Shown here: positions 29,864 to 43,251 of the stretch, one piece after another | Layout: every line of letters starts with the position of its first letter | How positions within the stretch are numbered: position 1 is the first letter of the stretch | Assembly (NCBI GenBank): GCA_002104945.1 | Contig: MCFH01000059.1 | Span: 62,001-126,000, forward strand | Origin: Piromyces finnis | Lineage: Eukaryota; Neocallimastigomycota; Neocallimastigomycetes; Neocallimastigales; Neocallimastigaceae | DNA: 64,000 nt | Direction: 5' to 3' | Notes under the pieces: model-generated | Told to the model about the DNA's origin: nothing | The model's database searches: none | What the model saw: the letters and a program-made list of their open reading frames with translations, nothing else | Translations under genes and position numbers: made by a program

Positions 29864-31730
29864 TATAAATCATTATAATAGAATGGAAAATAATAATTAG
29901 ATATATAAAGCATTATCTTTAAATATTTTTTGATTATTTATAATAAATTTAAATGATATAATATAATGATATCTATACCATTTCTGAAAAATCAATAAAT
30001 AACCGGTATTCTACAAATTAATATTAACTGCTATGATTCTTAAAAAAAAAAAAAAAAAAAAAAAAAGAAAAGCTTTTTATGAATTCATTCGAATATTTAA
30101 TTTACTACAATTATTATTTCCTATTTTTAAAAAAAAAATAAAGTTTACATTGTTTTAATGAAAATTTAAATAATTTTTAAACTATTACAATTTAAATTTT
30201 TTAGTATAAAAAAAAAGCTTAAATTTTTCTTTTTTCTCTTCTTCATTAGAAATAATTTGTGAATGAGTATTTAAAAAGAAAACTTTTTTCCATTTGAAGT
30301 TCAATATTTGATACTGAGAATATATTAATAAAGTAAATATTGTTATGTCATTATTTTTGTATCTAAATAAAAATTGAATGTTATAATATTAATAATGATA
30401 AGATATTTGAGCATTATGATGAAAAGTAAAATAGTAGTATTTGCTTTTATTTTATTTTTTTTTTTTACAATATGGTCAAAACATTAAATATTAAAATAAT
30501 TATCATATAATAATTATTTTAGTCCTTTATCTCCAATGATTTTTTTTATTTTTGTAGTTGATAATGCTATAATTGATTGAAGAAATAAAATAAATCTTTT
30601 TTCTAGATGTAAACATCTAAATTTTTATATAAATGAAGGTATGGATTTTAGATTTTAATAAAGTAGATAAATGATAATTTATATTATAGTTTTAACATCA
30701 GGTTTTTTTTTTAAAAATAAAAGTAGTTACATTTAAATTTTAATTATAATAATTTTATTTTTTGTGCTACTTTTTGATAAAATAATTGAATCTTATATGT
30801 AAAAGGTATAAATAATTGGAATTTAGATAGGCTTTTAAAAAAGTTTGCATATTTAATATGTTTTCATATGCTTAAATAATCATAATAAAATATTTATGTT
30901 TCCAATCATTATGTAAAAACACTTTTCTCATAAGCATTTAAAAATATAATGAGTATACATTTCTTTTAAAGTTATAATCTTTATTTCTTTGTTCTATTAT
31001 TAAATTTTTACACAGTATAATACAAAATTATGTTTAAAGAATAATATAAAATAAAATTTGATCTATTTATAACCTTTTCCAATTAATTATTGCTATTGTT
31101 ATTATTGCTATTGTTATTATTAAAGGATAAAAGATAATTACCTTATTAAAAAAAATTATAATATATTTTTTTTTCCCTATTTTAATATATCCTTTTTTTT
31201 ATTATGTTAAATGCCGTTTTTATTTTTTGTATAAAATAATAAAAATTAATAAAATGTATACAAAAAACTAAATTAAAATAATAAAAAAACAAAAATTAAT
31301 CCTCAGCCACATTTAATATACATCGTGTTAATCATTTTTACTCTATCAAAAAAATAAAAAAAAAATTCTTTTAATTTAATTATCACTTTATTCTTAAAAT
31401 AAAAAAGTTTTTTTTTTTTTTAAATTGAAACTTAACCAATTTAAATCATTGAATAAATTTATATAAAAAAATAAAAATATAAAAAAATAAAATAAAAAAA
31501 AACCATAAAAACTATTTTAAAAACCTTTTTTTTCATAATATATATTTATATTAAGTCAAGTATATAAAAAAAAAAGTATTAAAGAATATATTTAAGTAAA
31601 AGGATAAAAAAAATTCAAATTTCAAAAAATACAAAATCATTTATCAATGAAAGTTTATTTTTTATAAAGTAAGCTATATATTTTAATACTTTATTATAGA
31701 TAAAAAAAAACTTTATCAATTTACCAAAAA

Positions 31731-31737
31731 TTATTAT

Positions 31738-31771
<34 letters not shown>
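31731..31771. repeat. (TTA)n/(TAA)n inverted microsatellite
   Basis: Three TTA-type units run directly into about ten TAA-type units, so the junction is a self-complementary TTATTATTATAATAATAA palindrome. Confidence 0.85.
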
Positions 31772-31774
<3 letters not shown>

Positions 31775-32512
31775 TACAAATTACTTGGAATGTTTTTCTT
31801 TTAATAATATAAAGATTGAAAATCCAGAATTTTGATTACTCCATAAATAATTAAAGAGAATAAACTCAATGCAATAAAGATTTATATAAAGTACCATTTA
31901 TTATTATGTTAATTATAAATTTTTAAATGAAAACTATAATTTATTCAATGGTATATAAATCAACAACAACAACAATAAAAATGGCAATAATAAAAGGCAA
32001 TTAATGTATAATAACAAATTATAGTGTATATATTTATAAGTGATAAATAAATATTATATTTTATACTGTGAAATAATATATATATAATATTAAGAAAAAA
32101 GAATCAAAATATATATTAGTTTAGTATAAATATCTCTTTATATTTTATCAATAAATTTACTTTTTATATAAATCATTTAAAAATATTTCAACTTAATATT
32201 AGTATAAAAATTAAATATAAAAATCTATTGACAATAAACTATTTATTAAAATTTAGTAATAGTCAGGTACTATAAAAAAGATGGCTTCAAAATAAAAATA
32301 TTATCCAACTTAAAAGTTATTTTATAATGAATAATTTCAATTTTTATTGCAATGGATCGAAGTTATCTTAATTATATATTTTTTTTTTTTTTGAGAAATT
32401 ACAATTTAATTAATTTCGTAAATGTTATATAAAATATAATGTAATGAATACTTGAATAATTTTAATATTAATAAATTTTGGAAATCAAGAAATTATTTGA
32501 AAATTGATAATT

Positions 32513-32537
32513 CAAATTTGAAATTTGAAATTTGAAA
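32513..32537. repeat. AAATTTG tandem repeat
   Basis: Three adjacent copies of a 7-base unit AAATTTG, itself nearly palindromic, about 230 bases upstream of the Raptor start codon. Confidence 0.7.
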
Positions 32538-32769
32538 TGGAAATTATAAAAACTTTTTTTTTATCCAACTAAATATATATATGTACTAATACTATTTAAA
32601 TATTCTATAAATTTTTTTATAAAATAAATGAATATACATTTAACTCTATTAAATAAATATATATATAATAATTTTTGAAATGAATATAAATACATAATAT
32701 CTAATATTTATTCAACTATTATCATATTTCTCATATTTCATATAATAGAAATAGAGTGAATTAATAATA

Positions 32770-35700
32770 ATGTCGAATTCACCAATGCAATCGAGTAATA
32801 TGACTTCAGATGAAGTCTTTGATACCCAATCTATATCAACTCAAACTTTACCAGATACAATATTTCATTATCAATATTACAGTGAAAGAAGACATGAAAA
32901 TAATGGAAATTTATCAGAAAATAATGCAAAGAAAAATCAAGTAGAAGATTGGAGAATGCGTGAAAGATTGAAGACAGTATCAGTAGCGTTAGTATTATGT
33001 TTAAATATTGGTATTGATCCACCTGATATTGTTAAAACAAGTCCATGTGCAAAATTAGAATGTTGGGTTGATCCATTTGCATATCCACAACAAAAAGCAT
33101 TAGAAACTATAGGAAAATACTTACAACAACAATACGAAGTATGGCAACCAAGAGCTAGATATAAGTTATCACTTGATCCATCAGCAGAAGAAACAAAAAA
33201 ATTATGTTGTTCATTAAGAAGAAATGCTAAAGAAGAAAGAGTTCTCTTCCATTATAACGGTCATGGTGTCCCAAAACCAACACCAGGAGGTGAAATTTGG
33301 GTTTTCAACAAAAATTACACACAATATATTCCAGTATCTATACATGATATACAAACATGGCTCGGCTCTCCATCTATTTTTGTATATGATTGCTCAAACG
33401 CAGGAAATATTGTTAATGCATTCAATCGTTTTGCTAAGGAACGTGATAACGAAGCCAGACGTCAACTTCCAACCATTGATCCACAAACGGGTATGAAAAC
33501 TACACCAAGATTTTCTTCATTTAAAAACTGTATACAATTGGCTGCTTGTGGCAGCAATGAAATCTTACCTATGAATCCAGATTTACCAGCTGATATTTTC
33601 TCATGTTGTTTAACTACACCAATTCAAATTGCATTAAGATGGTTTGTTATGCAAAATCCATTACTTACACATATTACTCCAGAAATGATTAGTAAAATAC
33701 CTGGTCGTCTAAATGATAGACGTACACCATTAGGTGAACTTAATTGGATTTTCACAGCTATTACTGATACAATTGCATGGAATGTATTACCAAACGATCT
33801 CTTTAAACGTCTTTTCCGTCAAGATTTAATGGTAGCTGCATTATTCAGAAATTATCTTTTAGCAGAACGTATCATGAGATCATTTAATTGCCATCCAATG
33901 TCATCTCCCGTTCTTCCACCTACATATAAAAATTCATTATGGAAAGCATGGGACTTAGCTGCTGATATGTGCCTTTCTCAACTTCCAAATCTTCTTAGTA
34001 AACAAGGAGCTTGTGAAAATATTACTCAAGAATATAAGCATAGCACATTCTTCACCGAACAATTAACCGCCTTTGAAGTATGGCTTGCTAAGGGAGCAAT
34101 TTCTAAAGAACCACCAGAACAATTACCAATTGTTTTACAAGTTTTACTTAGTCAAGTTCACAGATTACGCGCTTTAATGTTACTTAGTCGTTTCCTCGAT
34201 CTTGGACCATGGGCTGTTAATGCTGCTCTTTCTGTTGGTATTTTCCCCTATGTTCTTAAACTTCTTCAAAGTCCAGCTGCAGAATTAAAACCAGTTTTAG
34301 TATTTATTTGGGCAAAAATTTTAGCTGTTGACCAAGGCTGTCAAAGTGATCTTTTAAAGGATTCTGGTTACAATTATTTCATTAGTATTCTTACTAATAA
34401 CAATGCACCACAAATACAAAATATTTCTGAACATCGTGCTATGTGTTGTTTCATTCTTTCAGTATTTTGTCATAACTTCCGTGAAGGTCAACAAGTATGT
34501 TTAAGATCCAATCTTTTAACAATTTGTATTCTCCACTTAAACGACCAAGATCCACTTCTTAGACAATGGGCTTGTATCTGTATTGGTAAGGTTTGGGAAA
34601 ATTATCCAGAAGCTAAAACCATCAGTATTAGAGATAATATTCATGAAAGACTTTTTGGTATATTAACTGATATTGTACCAGAAGTTCGTGCAGCAGCTAT
34701 GTATGCTCTTGGTACCTTTATTGGTAGTATTGAAAAAACTGAACAAGTCATTAGTATTGAACATAATTTAGCAATTTCAGTATTAGTTGCCACAGCAGAT
34801 GCTTCTCCATTAGTTCGTAGAGAGTTAGTTATTGCTTTATCCGCAATTGTTTATAACTATCACAGTAAATTTGTTCATGCAGCCAGTGAACTTATGGAAG
34901 AAGAAAGAAAGAGAATTTCAAATTCTGAAGATTTACACTACTATAACGCCAGTAGTTATATTAAAGGTAAGAATGGTGAAGACAATCCATCCTCATCTTC
35001 AAATGCTAATGCCTCACATTCAAGCCATAATACTATTTATAGTTGTGTATGGAAAGTCCTATTAAATCTATCTGTTGATCCTTATCCAGAAGTAGCTCAA
35101 TTAGCTAGTTGTGTTGTCGATGATGTTAATATGCATCTCCTTAATAATTCCGTCTCAGAAAATATTTCAAATCAATACCTTCAAAATAACCCTAATAATG
35201 CAGCAGGCGTAAATGATTTAGCAGCAAATCAAAATTCACAAGCCACCTCAAATTCAGCAACCATTACTACTACAACCACTACTACTTTTGCTCAATCAAG
35301 TGGTAATATTGTTAACACACTTCGTCGTTCACGTTCAATTGTAGATGTTCTCAAAAACTTTGCTAATCCATCATCAATGACACCTATCGAAGTTGTCAAT
35401 CCATCTTCATCATCTCAAAATAGAAATAGAAATTCTACAATTCTTTCTAATTCAATCAAAAATCGTTCATCATCATCAAGTTCTTTATCCCATCTTACTT
35501 CCCTTTCTCCTCTTACCTCAAAAAACGCTGATCAAAATAACTCGATAAATAAAAAGAGTCAAAGTTCTGTCTTTGATGCCAGTTTTAATATGTCTTCCAT
35601 AAAAAATTCTCTTCCAAAGAATGATGATGTGAATAATCGCAATACCAATAATAATAATACTAATAAATTAAATATGGATGACTCAAATACTAAAGCTGAA

Positions 35701-36021
35701 TCCATGATTCCATTAAAATCAGTATTCTTTTATTGGAGTTGTGAATACTTTACAGAATCACAAACTAAGGTATATACCTATAAAATGACAAAAGTTGATA
35801 CGATATATTTATAAAAAAAATATTAATTGGTTATTAAATAATTTTTTATCAATAGGTTCCAGAACCAGAAGATCCTGGAAGTATTAGATTTAATGAAAGA
35901 CAATATAAACATGAACGTTTAGAGAAACTTATTAATGATACCCATCCAAGATATGGATTAGCTTGTAAGTTTTTAATTTCTTATGATACCTTTTTTTTTT
36001 TTTCCCTATATTTTATACTGA

Positions 36022-36052
<31 letters not shown>

Positions 36053-37708
36053 TATTCATTTTAATTCATCTATAGCAAATAATCGTTTTGATGAAAGAGT
36101 AACATCCTTCTCTTGTGATATAGGACCAATTAATTTATTAACATTCCATGAATTTGAACCATGGATTGCTGTCGCTAATGATAAAGATATTATTAGGTAA
36201 TTTTAATAATATTTAAAGAAAATCATTATTTTTATTATCCATTATAAAAAATTAATAGTAATAAGAAGCTATAGAAATAGACGAGTATTAATTGTCATTC
36301 TTATAATATATAAATAAAAAATAGTTTATGGAATCATGAAAAGAATGAAAGAATCAATACATTCTCAAATCTCAACCCAATTGGTAGTAAAATTACATCT
36401 TTAAAATTTATAAATGAAGATGATGTTACTTTAATAATGGCTGGATCTAATGATGGTGTTGTACGACTTTTCAGACATATTGATGAACCAAGTGAATTAG
36501 AAATTGTTAGTGGTTGGAGAGCTTTATCCGATGTTATGCCAACTAATAAAATTAGTAGATTAATATTAGATTGGCAACAATTTACTGGTTCTTTATTATG
36601 TTCTGGTGATGTTAGAGTTATTCGTATTTGGGATGCACAACATGAACTTTGTATGCAAGTAAGTCTATTATAATGAATAAATTAATAAATAAAAAAAAAA
36701 AAAAATTGATGATGATGATAATAATAACATTTCAATAAATATAAAAAAAAATAATAATAATAATAATTAATAGGAAATTCCAACTAAATCAAATAGTTGT
36801 GTTACCTGTCTTACTAGTGATAATGTTACTGGTAATTTAATTGTTGCAGGTTTCGGTGATGGTATGTTAAAATTATATGATCGTAGAAGTCCATCCAGAG
36901 AAAGGTAAAAGATATTTCATAATACATAAGCAATCTTTTAAAATAAAAAAAAAAAAAAAATAATATTATACTAATATCTTTATGGTATTTAATATACATT
37001 ATATATATCATATAATAGTATGCTAGCCACATTTGCTGAACATTCTGCAAGTATCGTTAATACCTATTTAGGACGTGGAGGAACTCAAGATTTAATTACC
37101 GGAAGGTAAAATTAATTATATACGTTTTGTCGTATAATTAATTATATATATATATATTAATTATTATTTGAATATTATTTTTTATATTGTTTTATTAGTT
37201 CTGGAGGTGATATTAAGTTCTGGGATTTACGTGTTCCAAAATCATTAAAATCATTAGAAATATATCCAAGTGGAGAATTAACTTCATTAACGGTTCATGA
37301 ACATGCTCCATTAATTTCATGGTAAAATTTTATAATAATAATAATAATAATAATAATATGAGAATAACCTTTTTAAAAAATGAAAAAATTTTAAGCATCA
37401 TAGTAAAATATAATAACTATTTATTTTATAAATATTATAAATCTATTTTAATTATAATTTAATAAAATAGTGGCATCAATGGTCAATCTGTAAAAATCTT
37501 TAATACAAATAATGAAGTATTGGGTAGTATAAGAGCACATGAAGGTTTCTTGGGAAGTTATAGAAATGGTACTGTTAACTGTTTAGGATTCCATCCTCAT
37601 CAATTACTTCTTGCATGTGGTAATGATAATAATGTTTCTATATTTGGAAGTGAAGTCAGATCATGGAAATTGCCATTTATACCACCAGAATATGACTATT
37701 ACGAATAG
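32770..37708 (+). CDS. KOG1: Raptor / KOG1 / Mip1, TORC1 scaffold subunit (8 exons, 1380 aa)
   Basis: Raptor recruits substrates to TOR in TORC1, the nutrient-sensing growth kinase complex. Exons are 32770-35769, 35856-35964, 36076-36196, 36325-36658, 36774-36904, 37019-37105, 37199-37321 and 37471-37708, all in phase and all using TAG acceptors. The conserved N-terminal RNC/caspase-like domain starts near residue 60 and shows IDPPDIVKTSPCAKLECWVD, FHYNGHGVPKPTPGGEIWVF (His165) and FVYDCSNAG (Cys208), the caspase-like His/Cys pair. HEAT-type helices follow to about residue 780 (LLRQWACICIGKVW; VPEVRAAAMYALGTF). An Asn/Ser-rich linker spans about 800-990. Exons 3-8 encode a C-terminal WD40 propeller (GSNDGVVRLF, VIRIWDAQHELC, ISCGING). 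Length is close to fungal homologues. The giant first exon followed by short 3' exons is notable. Identification is very strong. Confidence 0.97.
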
Positions 37709-38381
37709 ATATAAAATTTTTTTAAAAAAAAAAAATAAAAATAAATAAAAATAAAAAAATAAAAGAATAGATTAAAATAAAAATAATAAAAATTCATTTA
37801 AAATTTTAATATATAAAATAAAAAAAATTTTTTTACATTTATATATTAAAATGTTTTATTCATAAATATAAATATATATATATTTATTTAAAAAAATAAT
37901 AATAACAACCAAAAAATAATAATACTAAATAATATTTTATAGGGATATGAATAATAATTCGTTTTTAAACCGAAGTATTATTTATTTATATCAAAGATAT
38001 TTTTAAGGAATAAGAATAAAAAAAAAAAAAAATGATCTATATATTAAAAGCTTTTTTTTTTTTTTTACATCTTTTTTTTTTTTTTTTTTAATTATTGTTT
38101 TAGTTTTTTTAATACTCTTTTTTTTTTTTTACCCATTTTTTCTTTCATCCATTTTAATATTTTTTTTCTTCTTCCTTTTCTTTCATTAATTCCATTATTC
38201 CTTAAAATCATATCCTAAAAACTCAAACAAAAAACAAACCTTTTAACTAGTAAAAGAAATTAAAAAATTTAAATTAGTAATAAGAATAATAAAATAAAAG
38301 TAAAAATAAAAAAAATAAATATTTATAAAATAATATTTTCTAAGTAATAACAAGAATAATAATAATAATATAAATTATCTT

Positions 38382-38413
<32 letters not shown>

Positions 38414-38809
38414 TATATATATATAGTAAAAAAATGAATGAACAAAAGTAATAACAGGTCGAATTTCTTCTGGCTAAAAAATCTGGTTAAAATAGCCAAA
38501 AATTTAGGATAAATACTAAATAAACAAATATTTAAAATTAAATATAAGATAAATAAAAAAAAATGTATATAATAAATAAATAATAAATAAAAAAATAATA
38601 AAAACTATGTAAAAATTAATGTTAAACTTTTTTTTTTTTTAGAATTATAAAAAAGTATTCTTTTTATTTTTTTAAAAAAAAAAAAAAAATAATTTTATTT
38701 TCTAATGCATAATAAATACATACTTTCTTTTCTCTATATAATCTCATTTCCATTTTTTTTTTTTTAATATACATACATAAAGCAATATACCTGTTTGTTT
38801 ATAACTCCT
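37709..38809. other. A/T-rich spacer downstream of Raptor
   Basis: Poly(T)/poly(A)-rich non-coding sequence between the Raptor stop codon and the SINE-like insertion. No gene is supported. Confidence 0.55.
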
Positions 38810-38824
38810 TTATAAAGAATTTTG
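38810..38824 (+). repeat. Left target-site duplication of the SINE-like element
   Basis: TTATAAAGAATTTTG (15 bp) immediately precedes the GC-richer element and recurs without mismatch directly after its poly(A) tail at 39397-39411. Confidence 0.93.
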
Positions 38825-39396
38825 TCGTTCCAGTTTTTATCCTGGTTGTTAAGGCGTTTCCTTAGCATACATAAGGCTTCTGGTTCGACCCCGCAGATGT
38901 CAGTGCCTGTGGATTTTCCCACTGGGTTTGCCATGGGTTGGGTTATGATATTCAGGTAAGTATAAATGAACTTTCTAATTTACTACTATGATAATAACAC
39001 TCGTCTAGCCGGCCTGAGAGGGTCTAGTGTACATGGTACATTCCAAATTAGAACTTAATAAGTGGTGACTTAGGCTATGCCAAAAACACATAATATTCCT
39101 TAATCAATTTAAGTGTAAACATTAGGGGGCGGTTGACACGTGATCAAATTGACTATAAGAGGCTTAGCATTGTAGTTGTGAAATATCGTACAACGACATG
39201 CATCTAATGTACATGGATTAAGTGAGCGTCGAAGCTGAAGAAACAGTATGACAGACCAGGAGGGTCACAACCACCTAGCAATAGGAATGAGCCAACGTTT
39301 CTCTAAGAACCACCATTGGAGCTAACTCTGATCGATGGGAGAAATGCACTCGGAAGTTAAAAAAAAAAAAAAAAAATAAAAAAAAAAAAAAAAAAA
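38825..39396 (+). mobile_element. tRNA-derived SINE-like retroposon with poly(A) tail
   Basis: A 572-bp insert of quite different composition from its surroundings (26 of 60 bases are G/C at 39001-39060). The 5' end looks tRNA-derived: an A-box-like D-arm TGGTTGTTAAGGCG (from 38843), a perfect 5-bp stem with a 7-base loop (CCTTA-GCATACA-TAAGG, 38860-38876) at the place of the anticodon arm, and a B box GGTTCGACCCC (38882-38892). A body of about 470 bp with no long ORF follows. The element ends in a poly(A) tail (39360-39396, one T interruption). It is bounded by perfect 15-bp direct repeats. This is the structure of a SINE mobilised by a poly(A)-dependent (L1-type) LINE. A 5'-truncated LINE or a processed RNA copy is the alternative, but the tRNA-like head sits at the very 5' end, which favours a full-length SINE. 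I cannot name the family. Confidence 0.85.
38843..38892 (+). promoter_or_regulatory. Internal Pol III promoter (A box and B box) of the SINE-like element
   Basis: The A-box-like TGGTTGTTAAGG (38843-38854) and B box GGTTCGACCCC (38882-38892, one base off the GGTTCGANTCC consensus) have tRNA-like spacing and sit at about +19 and +58 of the element. The A-box region most resembles the D-arm of Leu/Ser tRNAs. Confidence 0.75.
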
Positions 39397-39411
39397 TTAT
39401 AAAGAATTTTG
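39397..39411 (+). repeat. Right target-site duplication of the SINE-like element
   Basis: Perfect second copy of TTATAAAGAATTTTG directly after the poly(A) tail. The flanks beyond the two copies do not match, as expected for a true target-site duplication. Confidence 0.93.
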
Positions 39412-42400
39412 GTATACAATAATATTTATATATAAACAATTAATATTTTTAAAAAAATATTAATCAATACTATTGATAATTTTTTTTTTATTCGTATAAA
39501 CAAGTTTTAATAAATATTTTTTTTTAAAGTAATATGTAATTTATAAGTAAATATTTATTATGAATTCTATTTTAATAAACGAAAATTCTCTTTTTATTTT
39601 TTTTTTTAACTTAATCTTTAATTTTTATAATGTTGACTTTGCCATTAGTTATTTGCAAATATAACTAAATTAGTAATTTTTATTACATTTATTATGTTTT
39701 ATTATAATTTATTCTTCATACTTTTATTTTTCTATTTTCTTTTTTTTTTTTTTTTGGTAAATTTAATTTTATACCAAACTATTTAATTGAAGTAAAAAAG
39801 TAAATAAACTTTAAACTATTACATATATAATTTACATTTATACAAGCATTAACCAATTATATTTTATATTTAATTATTATTATTCATTCACTTTATTATA
39901 TAATAACATCATTACTAGTGTAAAAAACTCAATTCTGAAAACCTTTTTTTTTTTTAACCGAAAAATACTTTTAACTAAAAATCCCATTTTTAGAGTTTTG
40001 TTATTAAATATGACTTTTTTTAAAAAAAATGATAATTAAAATAATTTCTAAAAGAAATTGTTTGGTTTTAACCATAATATTTTAAAAAGAAAAATAAATA
40101 AAATATTGTATATCCTTATGTTTTACAATATTATACATTTATTATTGTTGAAATGAAATAATAATGGCTTAATATTTAAAAATTATTTTGAATATATAAA
40201 ATGAAATGTTTCTTTTTATACTATTTTAAATTTTAAATAACTTTTTTAATTAGTTTATTAGTTAAAAATGGTATTTTTTTTTTCCTTTTTAATTTTATTG
40301 GTAAAATAAAGAAAGAATCGTGTATAAAAAAAACATAATCAATATTCATTATGGATTATAGTTTTGTCTCATGTTTCAAAAACTTTTTTATTTGTTAATT
40401 CGTCAAATTAAGCCATTAAAAATTAATGAAAAGAAAAAAAATCAATAACAAAAATATATCATTTAAGCAATAAAAGAAATGTTGTAAATCAATTTAAAAT
40501 AATATAAAAAAACTTTGCAAAGTATCAATGAAATAAAATGATTAATAATATAATTTATATAAGTTATTAATATTTTTATATACATTTCTAAAAAGTGTTT
40601 TCTTATTATCAAATACCTTATTATTTATAATAATAAATATTATCAAGGCATAAAAAAATAATATATATATATTATATATTATATATTAACACATAACTAG
40701 TATTATCAAATAAAAATAACAGAATTAATAGTATTAATAAAAAGAATATTTTTAATATTTCCAAATTGCTTATTGATCTAACTCAATTTATTTATTCAGA
40801 GTGACCTTTTGTTAAATACTTTATTTTTTAAACTAAAATATTAATAAAAGTTTATATTATATATATATTTATTTAATAAAAGGTAATGTGGGAAATTCAC
40901 ATCAAAAAAAATAATTATAAATAATATATTAATAACTTAATGTATCATTTTACTAAAGATTTTTCTTTATTCATACTTAATTCTACACTTTTATTAGTTA
41001 TGATTATTATTTATTATTACATTAACTTTTTTATATTTTTGGAATTAAAAATAATCATATATATATTCATGCATTCATTGTTTTTGTATTAAAAGAAATG
41101 TTTTGTAAAGTTCATCCCTTATTCTTTTTCGCAATATTTTATATATACTGAATGGTTATAAACATAGTTATTAATGAATTTAATTACTTATCCCATTACA
41201 ATTCATTTTTTTTGCCATTTTTTATTATTACTATTATTATAATTATAAAAAGTAGATCTCGGTCATTATTATTTTATTTGTTTATCACTAACATTGATCT
41301 ACATATTTGATGCTTTTATATATGTGTTTAAAAAAATTCTTGGTCAAAAAATTATTCTTTACTTTAAGACAAAAATGAAAATATGATAAATAATAGCTTT
41401 ATATTATAAATTTAGTACTTTATAATATTTTTTAATTTTATAGAATATTGCTTTAAAAAAATAGATATGATTTTAATATTGCTAAAGAATAATCTCCTTA
41501 ATTATTAATAATAAAATATTATATATTATAAAGTTTAATTTATTATATACTATTTTTTTTATTACTTGTTATAAATAACTATACTCTAATTCGAAAATCT
41601 AGTACTGAAAATGGTTATAAAGTATGAAATGGTATTTATAAACACAAGAGTCATACTATATAGTATTAGTATAAAAAAAAAATATTTATAATAAAAATTA
41701 AAAATAAGAATATTTATCAAATTGATAGATTAAAATATAAAATATTTTATGCTCTATGGTAGAACATAAATATGTTCTAATGGTAACTAAAAACACTACC
41801 AAAATTTATGGATGTTATTAATTTTTATCTAAAGATATATGTATATGTTAACCATACTACAAATATTAATGGAAATAATAATAATAATAAAAAAAAAGTA
41901 CTTAATAATATGTCAATAGTATAAGTAATAATAAGGAGAAAAAAACACTTTTGATTTATTAAAGCATCTAAATTACAATATATAATGTATATATATAATA
42001 TAAAATATAAAAATGTATATATTAATTTTAAAAATCAAAATATACATATACATACTAATAAATAAATATAGATAGTTTTTTTTTTTACATATTAAAAAAA
42101 TACATAAATAGTCTAGTGCTTCTTACTAAAAACACTATTATATAAAAGTATGATTATACTATAGCATATACAATAATATTTAATAATTATAAATAATAAG
42201 AAATTTTTGATGTGTCATTAGAATTATTAATGGAATCATTTTCAAAAAAAAAAAAGAAAGAAAAAAAGAAATTTGGACACATATCCAAAATTTGATGAAT
42301 AGTCAAATCTTATTTTAAATTGGTAACATTTTTTTATGGAAAAATGTTAAGAAAAAAAAAAAAAAAAAGGACATTAATTAGAAATAATAATATTTATTTT

Positions 42401-43251
42401 ATAAATAGATTTAATATTAAACTATGTAAAAAGTATAACGATTCTAAAGTTTCACCTGTTATTCATTACTAAACTATAAAAAAAAAATAGTTTATTTCAT
42501 TGTTACCGCCTTTTAACACTAAATCTTTTTTCTACAAATATTCTAATTGATTTTCAAATTTCTTAAATTTCTTTATTTTGTTTATTTATTCTTTAAAATA
42601 AAGTTTAATTTGTGTAACGCAGATATTAATTAAAATTTTAATTAATATAATTAATTTTATATATTATAATATATGATTTTACAATTTCTTTCTATTTATG
42701 GTATTAATTAAATTTTTTAATTAAAACAGTTTAAAAAGATAGCTTCAGAAGAAAAAAAAAAAAAAAAGGAATATAAAAAGCTCAACTATTATTTATTATT
42801 CTAAGATATAAATATTTACTATAGCGTATAATTATTGTCATAATAAGAGTAATAGTTAGTCATTTTACTATAAAAATATTTTTTAATTATACACTATCTA
42901 TTATCTCTCTATTTAGTATTGTGAAAAAATACACTTTATTACAAAGTATATTATTATTATTATTATTATTTAAACTTTAAATAATAATTATTTCTGGTAA
43001 TTAATTAATTAGATGATTACCAAAAAAAAAAAATTCAATAACCAAATTAAAATAGAAATAATTATTATAAATATAATTAATAATTCTTTTTCTTCTTCAA
43101 TTTGTTTTATTATCTTTTTTCTTTTTCTCAAAGTATTTAAAATTGTGTATAACATCTCTAAAAGTATGAAAATAATATATTTATATAAAAAATTAAAATA
43201 TAATAAATTATATTATATATAATATTAATTGTATCCTTCAGTTATATAAAA
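39412..43251. other. 3.8-kb A/T-rich spacer upstream of TBP
   Basis: No supported coding frame, tRNA or second copy of the SINE-like element. A 69-codon open frame just upstream of TBP (43013-43222) is Lys/Ile/Asn-rich with no conserved look, and I do not call it. The TBP promoter presumably lies in the last few hundred bases. Confidence 0.5.

Larger units (their letters stand above)
29864..32769. other. Divergent intergenic region upstream of Raptor
   Basis: About 2.9 kb of A/T-rich spacer with no supported coding frame. It holds a TTA/TAA inverted microsatellite (31731-31771) and a small AAATTTG tandem (32513-32537). It presumably contains promoters for both flanking genes. Confidence 0.5.

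Noticed and set aside
38843-38900. A genuine tRNA gene
   Set aside because: The D-arm, anticodon-like hairpin and B box are present, but the anticodon loop lacks U33, the T stem pairs poorly and no acceptor stem closes it. It is a tRNA-derived head, not a functional tRNA.
43013-43222. 69-codon plus-strand frame just upstream of TBP
   Set aside because: Lys/Ile/Asn-rich random-looking translation ending before the TBP ATG and not in phase with it; no evidence of coding.
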